This document shows, one piece after another, positions 40,047 to 64,000 of a stretch of 64,000 bases of DNA. The position numbers and the translations under genes were made by a program. The stretch is from Diadema setosum (lineage: Eukaryota; Echinodermata; Echinoidea; Diadematoida; Diadematidae). Where the stretch lies: the NCBI GenBank assembly GCA_033980235.1, contig CM067069.1:33281041-33345040 (forward strand), in the 5' to 3' direction. The first letter of the stretch is position 1; every line of letters begins with the position of its first letter. The notes under the pieces were generated by a model. The model was not told the DNA's origin, searched no databases, and saw only the letters and a list, made by a program, of their open reading frames with translations.

Positions 40047-40237
40047 TGCAACTGATTGACAAATTCCCCTACATTGAGGTACTAGTAAATGAGCACTGAA
40101 TTGATCAGTGTTTTAGTAGTAGCCATGATAAAAATCATGGGCGAACATACTCGAGCAGGATTTGAACCAGCAACCTCCTGATCTCTGGACAGGTGTCATC
40201 TCCACTAGGCCACTGAGATATTTGTCAATCAGTTGCA
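40047..40237 (-). mobile_element. Fold-back element with tRNA-like core
   Basis: Perfect 18-bp inverted ends, TGCAACTGATTGACAAAT (40047-40064) and its complement (40220-40237). Read on the minus strand the interior has an A-box TGGCCTAGTGGA (40201-40212) and a B-box GGTTCAAATCC (40158-40168) spaced as in a tRNA, so it is a tRNA-like pol III unit. It lacks a clean acceptor stem and is unlikely to be a working tRNA. Confidence 0.65.
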
Positions 40238-40684
40238 CTTCTGTGGTCATCATTAGTTTCATTCCTCTTTGAATAGCTTTAGTTTCAATGTGCGTCTTTG
40301 AGGATTCCCCCCCCCCCCCCCCCTCCTCTCTCTTTATGCCATTTCAACACTGGAGGTCAATTACTCAGATCAGGAAAAACTTAATGTTCATTAAATGTTC
40401 CTCATCTCAATCATGTGTAGATGCTTGTGACTATGAAGATATATTTCTGTTTCAGTACTGTAAAATGCATAATTTACCATTTGAAGAAGAAACAAAAACC
40501 CAGCATTAGTCCTTTGAAGTAGTTCTAAAATGTGAGTTTGGGATGGAAACAACTGCTGTAAAAATTTTAAGTTGTATAATCAATGTTAAGTATTGTTAAA
40601 TACACAAAATGTGAACAATAGTTTATTATAATAAAAATGTTTACAGACTAAATCATCTACAGATATGTTTTGATGAGAAAAATA

Positions 40685-40790
40685 CTGATATCTCCTTATA
40701 TTTTAGGCTTTATTGCACAAATTTTGTATGGTAGGATATTTTGTGTTAAAACAGAACTACACATAATTATGCCTCAAATGTGACATAGAA
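40685..40790 (-). repeat. Dispersed repeat, copy B
   Basis: Reverse-complement relative of 16812-16912, sharing TCCTTATATTTTAGGCTTTA and the flanking ~80 bp. No AGGTCA-bearing element follows it here. Confidence 0.6.
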
Positions 40791-40796
40791 GAATTA

Positions 40797-41344
40797 GCAC
40801 ATCAAGTTTCATTAAGGGGAATGTGAAAATGTCCTTTTGTGAAGTGGATGAAAGCATACAAGTAAGCAATCAAAGCAGCTCAAGAACATACAAGTATGCA
40901 ATTAAGGAACATGAATACAAGAGCCTGCAAACTTTAGAAGAATGGCCTCCAGACGAGATTGATGTGAGTAGATGATAATTGAAATGCTTCATACGTATTT
41001 AAAGAGCTAGAATTGGAAAGTAGATCGTACGGCACATCAAGTTTCATGCACGGAAATGTCATAATGTCTTTTTTGGAAGTAGATGAAAACGTGCAAGTGA
41101 GCAGTTAAAACAGCCTGAAACATACATGTATGCAATTAAGGAGTGCGAATACAAGAACCCACAAACTTTAGATAAATGGCCTCAAGATGATATTGATGTG
41201 TTAAATGCTGCAGTAATTGAAATGCTGCATGCATATAACGAATTAGGAAGTAGATCACACAGGAAGGGGTTTGTGGGTCCACCCAATTTCATCACTATTA
41301 AAGGTTTGCAGGTGCTTTGCAAAATTCCACGATCCAATTATTGA
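40797..41344 (+). pseudogene. Degenerate tandem duplication with coding-like similarity
   Basis: Two ~235-bp units start at 40797 and 41032 (both GCACATCAAGTTTCAT). The second unit holds an open frame reading YAIKECEYKNPQTLDKWPQD, then DIDVLNAAVIEMLHAYNELG, ending at a TGA at 41342. The first unit keeps the matching frame YAIKEHEYKSLQTLEEWPPD but is broken after EIDV. I do not recognise the protein. It could be a relic of a repeat-encoded or duplicated exon, or non-coding repeat DNA with a chance frame. Confidence 0.4.
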
Positions 41345-41902
41345 TCTGACCTTGACAAATCTGTGAGCTTAATCGGGCAGATTATGATGCAGCTTGCAAA
41401 TTTTGAGAATTCACCTGCCGCTTGGTTTTGGGTTTGTTTGTTTGTTCGTTTGTTGTTTCTGTGCGTGTATTATTGCTTTCAAATGGCTCACAAGGATATT
41501 ATTATATTAACTGATAACAGGCTTTCAATTCTTTGGCAATTGAAAGGTTAATATAGTAAAGTATTGCAGTGGTGCCCTTATTTAGTATGACAAGTAGAAA
41601 TGAAATTTGCCAAAGAATTTGACAGGATGCATGGCAATGTACCACACACCCCCCATTTCTGTCCTACACCAAACCTTTCCAATGACTAAAAGGTTTCCAG
41701 ACAGAAAGAGAGAAAGTCTGTAGTGACAAAGGAGATGAGAAAGAGAAAAGAGAAGGTGGAAAAAAGAGTTGAAGGAGGAAGATATTCTATGATATATCAA
41801 TGCATTGTTTCAATGCTGCTGTATTGACTGCCGCATGTGTGGCTGGGATAGGCAATAATCACTTTTTATTAATCATCTAGAAAAGCACACTGAGAGTGCA
41901 GT

Positions 41903-42350
41903 CCTCCGCCAAGCATGCAGCTCATTTCCACCACTGATCTTGTTCTTCCGTAGAGATCCGTGATTTCCACTACTATGCATACTGAAAGTCACCCAATTTC
42001 CCAATATAGAAGCCTTTTGTTACACATAAACTTCCGGCTGCACAGCGCGCCTTGCCTTAGCAGAAACCAGAGCACGCACTTTATTGTGCGCATGCAAACC
42101 TCAAATACGCACAGCCTGAACTCCCAAAGATCATTGACCCTACGTGCCATAATATCAAAAATCCTTCGTAAATTCCCTAAAAATTTCCAAATCACTACCA
42201 AAACTTAATCATCTGTTACTTGTGTCATTCTCAACCTTTCCTGTAAGTTTCATCCAAATCCTTTTGCTACTTTTTGGGTTATTTTTCACACTGACAAACA
42301 AACAAATGAATCAACAGTAATGAAAATATAACCACCTCCCTTGGCGGAGG
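41903..42350 (-). mobile_element. 448-bp element with CCTCCGCCAAG ends
   Basis: Bounded by CCTCCGCCAAG and CTTGGCGGAGG. The right half, read on the minus strand, matches the repeat at 9446-9860 (GGTTATATTTTCATT, TTTGTTTGTTTGTCAG, GGATGAAACTTACAGGAAA). It is non-coding. Confidence 0.75.
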
Positions 42351-42896
42351 TAAATATGCACAGGATTGAAGCAAGTTTTGAAGGATCACGCCAGATTCAG
42401 CTTCTGCTGCAAGTTTCCCAGCGGTAGTAGCTTCCCGGTGCACGAGGACGCCGACAGTGAACACGTGATCATCGTGTTAGCTGGGAAGAGAGTGATAGGC
42501 TAGAGGAAAGAGAGGATGAGGGATGTGTGCATGAGTTATTGGTGTTCGCATCATGATTCATCAATCAATTCTATTTGCCACTTATTTCATACACGGCAGA
42601 ATAAGAGATTGAAAATTAGAAGTCACAAGGCAGCAAATGAATCCCTGTTAATCTTGTGTAAGCATGTCTAAATGATTATCAAAGCATAACCCCCCAGGCA
42701 CCATGAGTGTGGGGAAGTAGCGTGGCAAGTTGCATTATGAGATTTTATGTTAAAAAAATAAAATTGAAAAAAAAAATCACATGCCTTCACACATGCCACA
42801 CAGGGCAGAGAAACAAACTAGAAAATTCAAGCTGGACCAATTTCATCACATCATGATGCCGATCGTGAGAGGTGTGTCCACACAAGAATTAAGAGT

Positions 42897-43000
42897 TTAA
42901 CCCGTTGAGGCTGGACTGATTTTGCTACAACACACATTTCCCATAGACACCTGCCTGAATATACATGTACTTTACTCGGGACTCGTCCTCAATGGGTTAA
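42897..43000 (-). mobile_element. TTAA-flanked short MITE, copy 7
   Basis: 104 bp from TTAACCCGTTGAGGCTGG to CGTCCTCAATGGGTTAA, with a small insertion in the core (CTGAATATACATGTACTTTA). Confidence 0.75.
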
Positions 43001-44590
43001 GCATCATGTGCAAAAAAAAAAACAAAAAAAAAATGGTGAAAAAAATACATTTTAGGTGTCATGAACGGGAGTAGAGGGAGAGATTGAGGGGGAAAGTGGT
43101 TCTTTTTTTTTTGGGGGGGGGTGATTGATTATATAAAGGTTATTTTCTCCTGTGATCCATTTATTCTCTAGCCTATATGTGCTGTCTAAGATGCCTGGCA
43201 ACTTATCGGTTTAATACCTAGCAGGTGTTATTGGCTTCATAATTTGGTTGAGGCATTTTTGTTTGTTTGGCTTTGGTGTTTTTTGTTTTTTTTAAACACT
43301 CTGTGCATGTGTGTTTGGAATGCATGTCTGTTTGTATGGGTATGTCTGCTTTGGGTGTGTGTAGAAAACGTTTGAATCATCATAGAATATCTTCTCTGGC
43401 TAATAAAGGATTGTATACAGTGATAGTGGTGCCATGTGCAAACTGTATAAAGATGCTCCTCTTGATAGAATGCCTGTACTGCTGGGAAAGTACATCCACC
43501 TTTAACATTTATGTTTCTCAATTGTAGTACTAAGTCTCTTGTTCTGTAGTTGTTTTAAGCCTCATGTATGAATCTTCGGAAAACTAATCGAGGAAAAGTG
43601 AGATTTAATTCTATGAAGCAATGTGAAGCAATGCAAAATCTAGTAAGGAAGAGGAAATTTGCAGATTTATTATTTTTTAAGGTTACTCTGTGTGAGCATC
43701 AGTATTCAATCTTTCACTGAATGCATAATGTGAATTGATGGTTGGAATTTGACAGGTGTTGAAAACATCTGGTATCACAGACGAAGCGACATTTTCTTTA
43801 CTGTTTTATCGTTTTCTTTGGTAAAAGCGAGAGTTACAGCTGGGTGAAGACATTAAAGCTGCTGTTGTTTCTTTGAAGTGTGAGTTCAATGACGTGCATG
43901 AATGCCATGTCATTGCCTGCTTGACTTATGTAAGCGTTGTCCTTATGTTTTAAAGATAAAACACCGCTGTCATCAACTTATAGTTGTATTTGAGGCAGTT
44001 TTCTTATTGACACCTCCCCCACCCCCCTTGATGGATGATTTTGTTGTTGGAATGCCTTGATTGATTAAAATGATGACAACTATATTGTAACAAACACGAA
44101 TGAAAGGAAAGCAGGAAAAGTTGTTGTTGTTTTTCTTCTTCTTCTTCTCCAGTTTCATTTAAGTGTTCTGAGGCACAGCTGATGCCGATGGGAGGCCTAA
44201 TGAAAAGCCATTGTTTTCTCTCACAGCAATGCCTTCTAGCATCCTCTCCTCTTCTTACTCCCATGTTACCAGCTCATTGGTTATTCATTGCCAAACCCAA
44301 TATGTGTTGCTAGCTGCCACAGTCCGTCTGGCTGGCTGGCTTGCAACAACCCACTATTAAGATCTCCCCACATGTCCTCCTCAACCCCCCCCCCCCACCC
44401 CACCCCATCCCACCCCCTCGTCTTGGTTCCAACAAATACCCAACCCCAGACATCCCCATCTTTTTTAGCCCTCCCTTTTTGAACCCTCCCCTCAGTACAT
44501 CCTCATCACTCCATAAACAAAAAACACTTGATGCCGACCTATTTGAAATTCCGAACGATTCCTCGGCAAGTTTTGAGTGAAGCACCGGTC
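43001..44590. other. No gene seen upstream of the RGS promoter region
   Basis: Holds G and T runs near 43100, a (CTT)n patch at 44135-44150 and a C-rich tract at 44385-44475. Nothing codes with confidence. Confidence 0.5.
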
Positions 44591-44606
44591 CCCCACTAGA
44601 GGGTGC
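44591..44606 (+). promoter_or_regulatory. CTCF-like motif upstream of the RGS gene
   Basis: CCCCACTAGAGGGTGC fits the CTCF core with one mismatch, about 1.1 kb upstream of the proposed start codon. Confidence 0.3.
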
Positions 44607-44989
44607 CGTACGACACTAGGAGGAAAAACGAGAAGAAGAAGGGAAAAAAAGAGCTCTCTTTCACAAACAACTGACAGGCAGTGAGCAGATGGTTCAGTTA
44701 GTCGTCATTTGTTCGGCTAGTGTTTGAAAGAGAATCACGCAAGTTGGATGTTTCTTCTCCGTCAAGAGCAATGTTCTTGTAGACCCTGTTGCATTAGGAT
44801 CATATTTTCCCTGTGCCTTATGAAAAGTGAAGAATCAGAAATTAGGCCTTTGTTTGACGATTGGCATTAGTAATTGTTGAGAGGCATTGGTATCGGGCAG
44901 CCAAATGCTCGATTTGACTTGAGAAGACAGGAAAGGCAGCATCGACCTTCAATTCCTCCCCCTGCCTGGAGCAGGAAAAATAGCTTTTA

Positions 44990-45666
44990 ATGAGCAAATT
45001 TAGCACAGTGAGAGGCCAAGTGAGAAACTGTCGTCTCTCGGCTGATTGACTCGGCGTGCCGTCGTCTCCCGTCCTCTCACGCATCTCTCCCCGAAAAATA
45101 CCTTAAAATTAGCGAGCATTCGTATTTGGGTGTCCGGCCATCTGTGGATTGGACCGCTATAACCATCCGCTGGTTACCCATGCACAGCAGCACCATCGTC
45201 TCGCCAAGACGACGGTCGCCATCTGGAACCGAGGTCGTGAAGGAGCAACTCACTGCATCTCCGCCCAGATCCCAGTAGTGGATACCCAGCCACATCCCGC
45301 AGTGCGGACTGTTTTCAGAAAGTTTGGCCGCCTTTTACCCCTACTCCGCCCTTCTCTCTGCTCCATCGTCATTTGCTGTGGATCAATCTCCACTAAAAGA
45401 CGCTTGCAGAATTTCGTGCTGCGGTGTGGTAATAGGTGGTTTGTGTCTGTGCTGTTGGCTTGAACCAAAAGATTGAATGCATGCTTCAAAACTTCCATTT
45501 ACACGAAGTGTATTTCGGTCATGGCTTCAAGATGTTAGAGCATGTTGCTGGTTATTGTCATTGAACAATCCACGAGAGCTGGAGATAACTCCTAGGTTGT
45601 GCGATCGTCTGGTAGTCACCAATCTCTTTCTTCTCCCGGTCAATTCAGTTTGCATGAGTGCCCAAC
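44990..45666 (+). promoter_or_regulatory. Candidate 5' UTR/promoter region of the RGS gene
   Basis: This stretch directly upstream of the proposed start codon is free of simple repeats and clearly richer in GC and CpG than its surroundings. Upstream ATGs are present at 45477 and 45654 and are out of frame with the RGS protein. A possible splice acceptor ends at 45648. No TATA box or initiator could be assigned, so the transcription start is unknown. The role is inferred from position and composition. Confidence 0.4.
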
Positions 45667-59388
<13,722 letters not shown>

Positions 59389-60600
59389 TAGAGACCCCAC
59401 CCTGGTACATAGGCTACCCTCCCACAACTCGTCCAACCCCACAGACTTTTCACAAATCATAGACCTCCATGCGTCGGCAAGGACGGAAACTCTTGATACA
59501 AACACTTTTCCCGCCTATTGGCTGGTCAGAGAATGAGCACAAAGATTTCTTTTTCTTTTTGTCTTTTTTTCATTTTTTTTTTTTTACTTAGTCACGTACG
59601 CTTGATATCTTTACAGGTGTGATATATTCTAAAGAATACTTCACGTGTGTGTTTGTGTGTGTGGGGGAGCGTACGCATGGATAGCAAACCGTGGTGGCCC
59701 CTTGATGCGGTGGGAATCGCAAGAGCACTTTTTACCACTGGCCTACCCACTCTGCCTGAAATACGTGCAACGATTTCGTCGCAGCCCTCACACCCGGCCC
59801 CCGAGTCTCTACCTGCCCATGCAAAGGACCGAGTTCGTGTGAGCGTTTGTCATTTTAGCACCCAGTGGTTAGATTGTGAATGACTTGAGCGCAGCATATT
59901 CCTGCCTTGTGGACCATAGCGGAACCACCCCTTAAGAATCATGTGGAAATTTAGCCCTTTCCTCTTGGATCCTGCATAACATTATTTCAAAATCTTGCCA
60001 CATATGTAAAAAAAAAAAAAAAAAAGAATTTACTGTAATATCACTTTTAGCAGGCAATAATAATGCTGTAATTCTGTTTTTTCACAGGTGCATCACCACA
60101 TATGTGCAATGTGTTGTGTGTGTAGGTCTTATTCATTTTGTTGGAAGTGTCTTTTGATAAAAGAATTGGAACTAGCAAACTGTCAGTGATTTGTAGAGAT
60201 TTGTGGTTAATGTCAGTAGAAATGATGGAATCCTATAAAGTTTTTGTGTACGGATCACGTAGCATTGCATATCAACGTTTTTCAATGTAATTTCTAGTCA
60301 TTTTTAGATTAATACACCATCACGTCCTGTATTTATTGAAATGTAGTGAAACCAATTCATTTGCCTACAACTCCTTTTCCATTGACAAATGATGTATTGT
60401 TCATATGCAAGCTGTGTTGGAAATAGAAATCTATATATATACTGCGGGGTAGACGTCCCACATGAGCCTAGCATATCTTGCAAATGGATTTTCTAAACTT
60501 TTACATCCTGCTATAAAGGGTAGATCTGCATTATCTTATTAAATGTACAAGGAAAATGCCTGTTCTGTAATTTGGGCTCTTACATAGTTGTATTCTTGTT
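59389..60600 (+). other. Probable 3' UTR of the RGS gene
   Basis: High-complexity, non-repetitive sequence follows the stop codon, broken by T-runs (59549-59585), a TG-rich stretch (59645-59665) and an A-run (60009-60025). The canonical AATAAA signal was not seen nearby. A variant ATTAAA lies at 60538-60543 and could be the poly(A) signal, but the true end cannot be fixed from sequence alone. Confidence 0.4.
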
Positions 60601-61687
60601 CAGGTCAGCTTCTTTTATGAAGAAGAAGAAAAAAATGTCTGAATGAATCCACTTTCTCCTTCTTTTGTTTAGCATTGTACAGAAGGGGATGAGCCTTTGA
60701 AAATACACTCCAAGAAAAAACAGATGCTCTGAGTTATCAATATGATAGTAGGATGAAATTTTGATATTGGCCAAAATAAGACGTGGGGGATGTTATATTA
60801 AACCGCCTGTTCTCCCTCTTATCAGGCATAGATTCCACAGGTACTACAAGGTCACTTAAGCAGCCTCAAATCACAAATATGGATACAGTCTTTTCATATC
60901 TCCATAGCTGCCAAAGATGTTAGCTTTGCTTGTTTTTTTTTTATTTGTTTTGTTTCCCCTCCTTTTTTTTTTCAGGGGAGGGGGGGCGGTTGGTTGGTTG
61001 GGGAGGCATGTTGTGAGGAGTGCAAATTGCTTCATCACATTCCTGCCAAAATTGAATGGGCACTGGATGTAGGGATGGGGGGTTTACAAAAAAATTGCGA
61101 GTTCATCCCACCAAGAAAACAAATCGGACCAAATTCTGCGGTTTGTAGATGGCTGCAGATATGACGGCGGCCAGTAAAATAATGCAAAAAGTTTGTAAGG
61201 AAATTGTGCACATTTTGATTAGAAGGTCCTGTATATCAAATTTGTAATTACTTTTTTGTTTTCACCAGTCCTTCACCAATAGAAAAAAAAAATGTAAATA
61301 CACACCCATGCCATTCAAATCGTTTGTGTATTAAGTGCATAGAAGTCATACATATTTGAAAACGTATTCAAGAATCAGACGTACGGGTGTTGGGGATACA
61401 TGTACTGGCTTTCGTAAGATTTCCATGGGTTGCCAGTTTTATTTGAGTTTGAACTTATCACTCTCTGTCTCTCAAATATTTTTCTCAATTATGCTTTTAA
61501 TTTCAAGTTCTTTTTGAAAGGTCCATTTGCCTTGTGGACAAATTTGTTTCTGTATCTTTTCATGTCCACCTCCCTGCATTTCTTCCTTTTTTCCTTCCTT
61601 TTTGCAGCGGTTTGGAAATGTCCAATCATAAAACAGTATTAACATGAAAATCATTGAAATCTAGAGAGTTAGTGCACTTATTCAATG

Positions 61688-61692
61688 AGCAT

Positions 61693-61744
<52 letters not shown>

Positions 61745-61746
61745 AA
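61688..61746. repeat. C-run and (TC)n microsatellite
   Basis: A nine- to ten-base C run is followed by about 20 CT units. Confidence 0.9.
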
Positions 61747-62024
61747 TCTAGAAAACAGAAAAGGGTAAAAGATCGTAGAGACCAACAGAGATGTTTAATG
61801 ATTGCATCAGTGATACAGCAAATCTGGAATTTCTCCTGCACGCCTTCTGATTCTAACGAAGGCTATTCGGAAATGGTTCATCACCAACACATAATTTTTG
61901 CTCTCCTCACCGCTATTAACCTCAGTCAGCAGCAGAGTATGTCGCTGGTGTGAGTTGTTTGCCGGGGATAGGTGGGGATGGGATGGAGAGATGGATGAAA
62001 TGAGATTTGAAGAGGCAGAGAGAA

Positions 62025-62028
62025 AGAA

Positions 62029-62062
<34 letters not shown>

Positions 62063-62063
62063 G
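62025..62063. repeat. (GATA)n(GACA)n microsatellite
   Basis: Four GATA and five GACA units. Confidence 0.85.
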
Positions 62064-63407
62064 AGAATTTTTGCTGTACTTGTGTGAAGCGTAAACAGGA
62101 TTAGGTGAGGGAAGCACTCTGTCCCGAGCTCACCTTTCGTTTGACGTTCAGCCATCGTCTGGCTTTAATGAGGGACTACTGAGTGAGTGAGCATTGCTCT
62201 GGCGGAGGATGGAGCACCCGAAAGAAACGCAGATCAAAATTGCACGAGAGGAAGATGTGACACCACACTTTCAACAGGGTTTACAAACCAATCGCCTGTT
62301 ATCCCAGACTGATTTGCATTGCATGGCAGAGACACACAGTCATCACTTTTCACTAGAAAGTTCACCACAATCCAGTCTACCAGTACTGAGTATTGCTGAG
62401 AGGGGGAGATTGGTTGGGTTGTTATGATTTTGATTACAAAATTTGTTTAAAACGGTCGCTGAAGGCATGCATTATTGGGTATTTGTGTTTAGCTTGTTAC
62501 TGCAGTCCAGGCAGATCCTCCATTAAGTTGGATTAGTCAGTTTTGAATCACTGCAACCAAGACATGCATATCAATTTCAAAGCTATTTTCTAATGAGATC
62601 TTCAAGGAGATAATCCCCCCCCCCAGTCAAGTTAGAGCTTGAAATGGACGTGGATCAAATTGTAGATAAAAAAACAACAACAATGTAGAAAACCACACAG
62701 TGTAAAATAGTCACACAAACAAATATTTTCAATCCCTGTTATTAGTGATAAGAGATTTCAGACAACCTGAAAGGAAGACCCGTTCTATTGATGTTTTTAA
62801 CATCAGTTGCAAATCAGTGAAGGTACGGCAGGTGGCATCAATTCGCTCTGGATTCTCTGATTCACAGTATACACTGAGACGATCACAAGGATTTGGTATC
62901 GGACGACATCAGAAAGGGTATAAAGACAAATGTTTTTACTCTTATATCTATTACATTGGATACTTTTTATGGGACCATGTATAAACTGTAATGCATAGAC
63001 CATCCCAGATATCTGTAGATGTATGTTCAATTTTAAGCTGCCTGGGCACATTCTTTCATGCATTTATGCATTAATGTATTCATTCACCTTTAATCTGCAG
63101 CGTACAATTGTCGGTCAGTAATTCCCTCATTTGATAAACATGTATAACACAGTGATCGATGCAGAGTAGAATTAAGTCCAGACTTTACCAGTCATTGTTA
63201 CAACTTGTATCTTGATGTAAAAGAGAGACAAGATCTGATGGTTCAACTTTAATTAAGATGCAGTGGTTGCATCAGGGAAAAAAACAATATCAACGGCAAC
63301 AAATCTCTAGAAATGGTGATGCTGTTGCCCAAAGTGTATGTGGGCATTTTTGTGAGGATGTCATACATCATGCACTACAGGGTGGCCTGCTGCTGCTGAA
63401 AGACCCT

Positions 63408-63484
63408 GTGTGTGTGTGTGTGTGTTTGTGCATACTATGCATGTGTGTATGTGCATGTGTGTGTGGGTGGGTGTGTGTACACAT
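63408..63484. repeat. (TG)n microsatellite
   Basis: TG-rich tract with GCA and GGG interruptions. Confidence 0.85.
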
Positions 63485-64000
63485 GTGGATTTATGCTACC
63501 TGATGTTGGCGCATTGATAGAAACTGTGCATCTTAGCAAGCTCTTTAGAATAATTTTTTTTTTCTATCGGGAAGAAATGACTGCGGTTTCACAACCTTCA
63601 ATATGGGCAAACAAAATGTTGGACTATCATCAGGGAGGTGCGATATCCCTGGTTATATTTGGAATCAACTTGTTTAGTGGGGAAAAAAAGTTTGAGTTTT
63701 CTTTTTCCTACACATGGAAATGTTTTAGATAGTATTGTTACAAGAATATATATATATATATATCTCTATATATATCTACTATGATATATTCACTATGCAC
63801 AATGTACATACTTATAGACACACCTCATGTGCAGTTTGATGTGAAAATTTATTCAGGAAAATTATTTGTGATAGTCAATGAATAAACAGAAATCCAGATC
63901 GGCATTGGTATTACTGTTGCCACTAAATGTTGGGAAAGGCCGTTTTGATATCAGTAATTCTAGTTTATTGCACAGTGCATGTATAACTTAAGCCAAAATA

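Larger units (their letters stand above)
60601..64000. other. No further gene seen downstream of the RGS gene
   Basis: Mostly AT-rich unique DNA with (TC)n, (GATA)n, (TG)n and (TA)n (63748-63775) patches. A modest complex stretch at 62100-62290 has no coding support. AATAAA occurs at about 63880, far from the RGS stop. Confidence 0.5.

Noticed and set aside
40150..40218. Functional tRNA gene on the - strand
   Set aside because: A and B boxes are present but a clean acceptor stem and anticodon arm are not. It is better explained as a SINE-like core.
45149..45463. 104-codon open frame just upstream of the RGS start
   Set aside because: Overlapping open frames exist on both strands in this GC-richer island and the peptide has no motif. 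It is more likely 5' UTR or promoter.

Overview
The window looks like animal nuclear DNA, most likely from a marine invertebrate deuterostome and probably an echinoderm. Coding density is very low and introns are long with GT-AG borders. Homopolymer C/G runs and di- to pentanucleotide arrays are everywhere. There are also many short terminal-inverted-repeat elements, a tRNA-derived SINE and non-LTR retrotransposon tails. The echinoderm assignment rests on the look of the repeats and was not tested by any search.

Only one protein-coding gene can be supported. It lies on the + strand, spans about 45.67-59.39 kb, and encodes a small R4-type regulator of G-protein signalling (RGS). Three exons (55766-55926, 57452-57615, 59206-59388) join in phase and encode a complete RGS box ending in a stop codon. 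A phase-compatible first coding exon is proposed at 45667-45710, giving a 183-residue protein. Intron 1 is about 10 kb and holds an (ATCAC)n array, a fold-back element, a compound microsatellite and a frame-breaking exon-like segment. Intron 2 holds a perfect 252-bp tandem duplication that carries a strong splice acceptor. Intron 3 holds a retrotransposon tail and a TACTGTAAA-type element. Most of the rest of 59.4-64 kb should be 3' UTR followed by intergenic DNA.

The first 45 kb has no supportable gene. It holds seven copies of a ~90-bp TTAA-flanked element (two more features of this type were not found downstream), a 2-kb head-to-head pair of ~0.9-kb elements packed with AAGCAATTGCTT palindromes (20.2-22.2 kb), a 1-kb element carrying several perfect DR1 nuclear-receptor sites (16.9-17.9 kb), several MITEs, one L2/CR1-like tail (30.0-30.4 kb), a tRNA-derived SINE (31.9-32.2 kb), and a fold-back element with a tRNA-like core (40.05-40.24 kb). 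Between the repeats are islands of higher-complexity, more GC-rich sequence of 150-500 bp. Some contain perfect RFX X-boxes, CRE palindromes or CTCF-like motifs. These are candidates for the cis-regulatory DNA of the RGS gene or of a neighbour outside the window.

Most of the small open reading frames in the window fall in low-complexity or repeat DNA and are not reported as genes.
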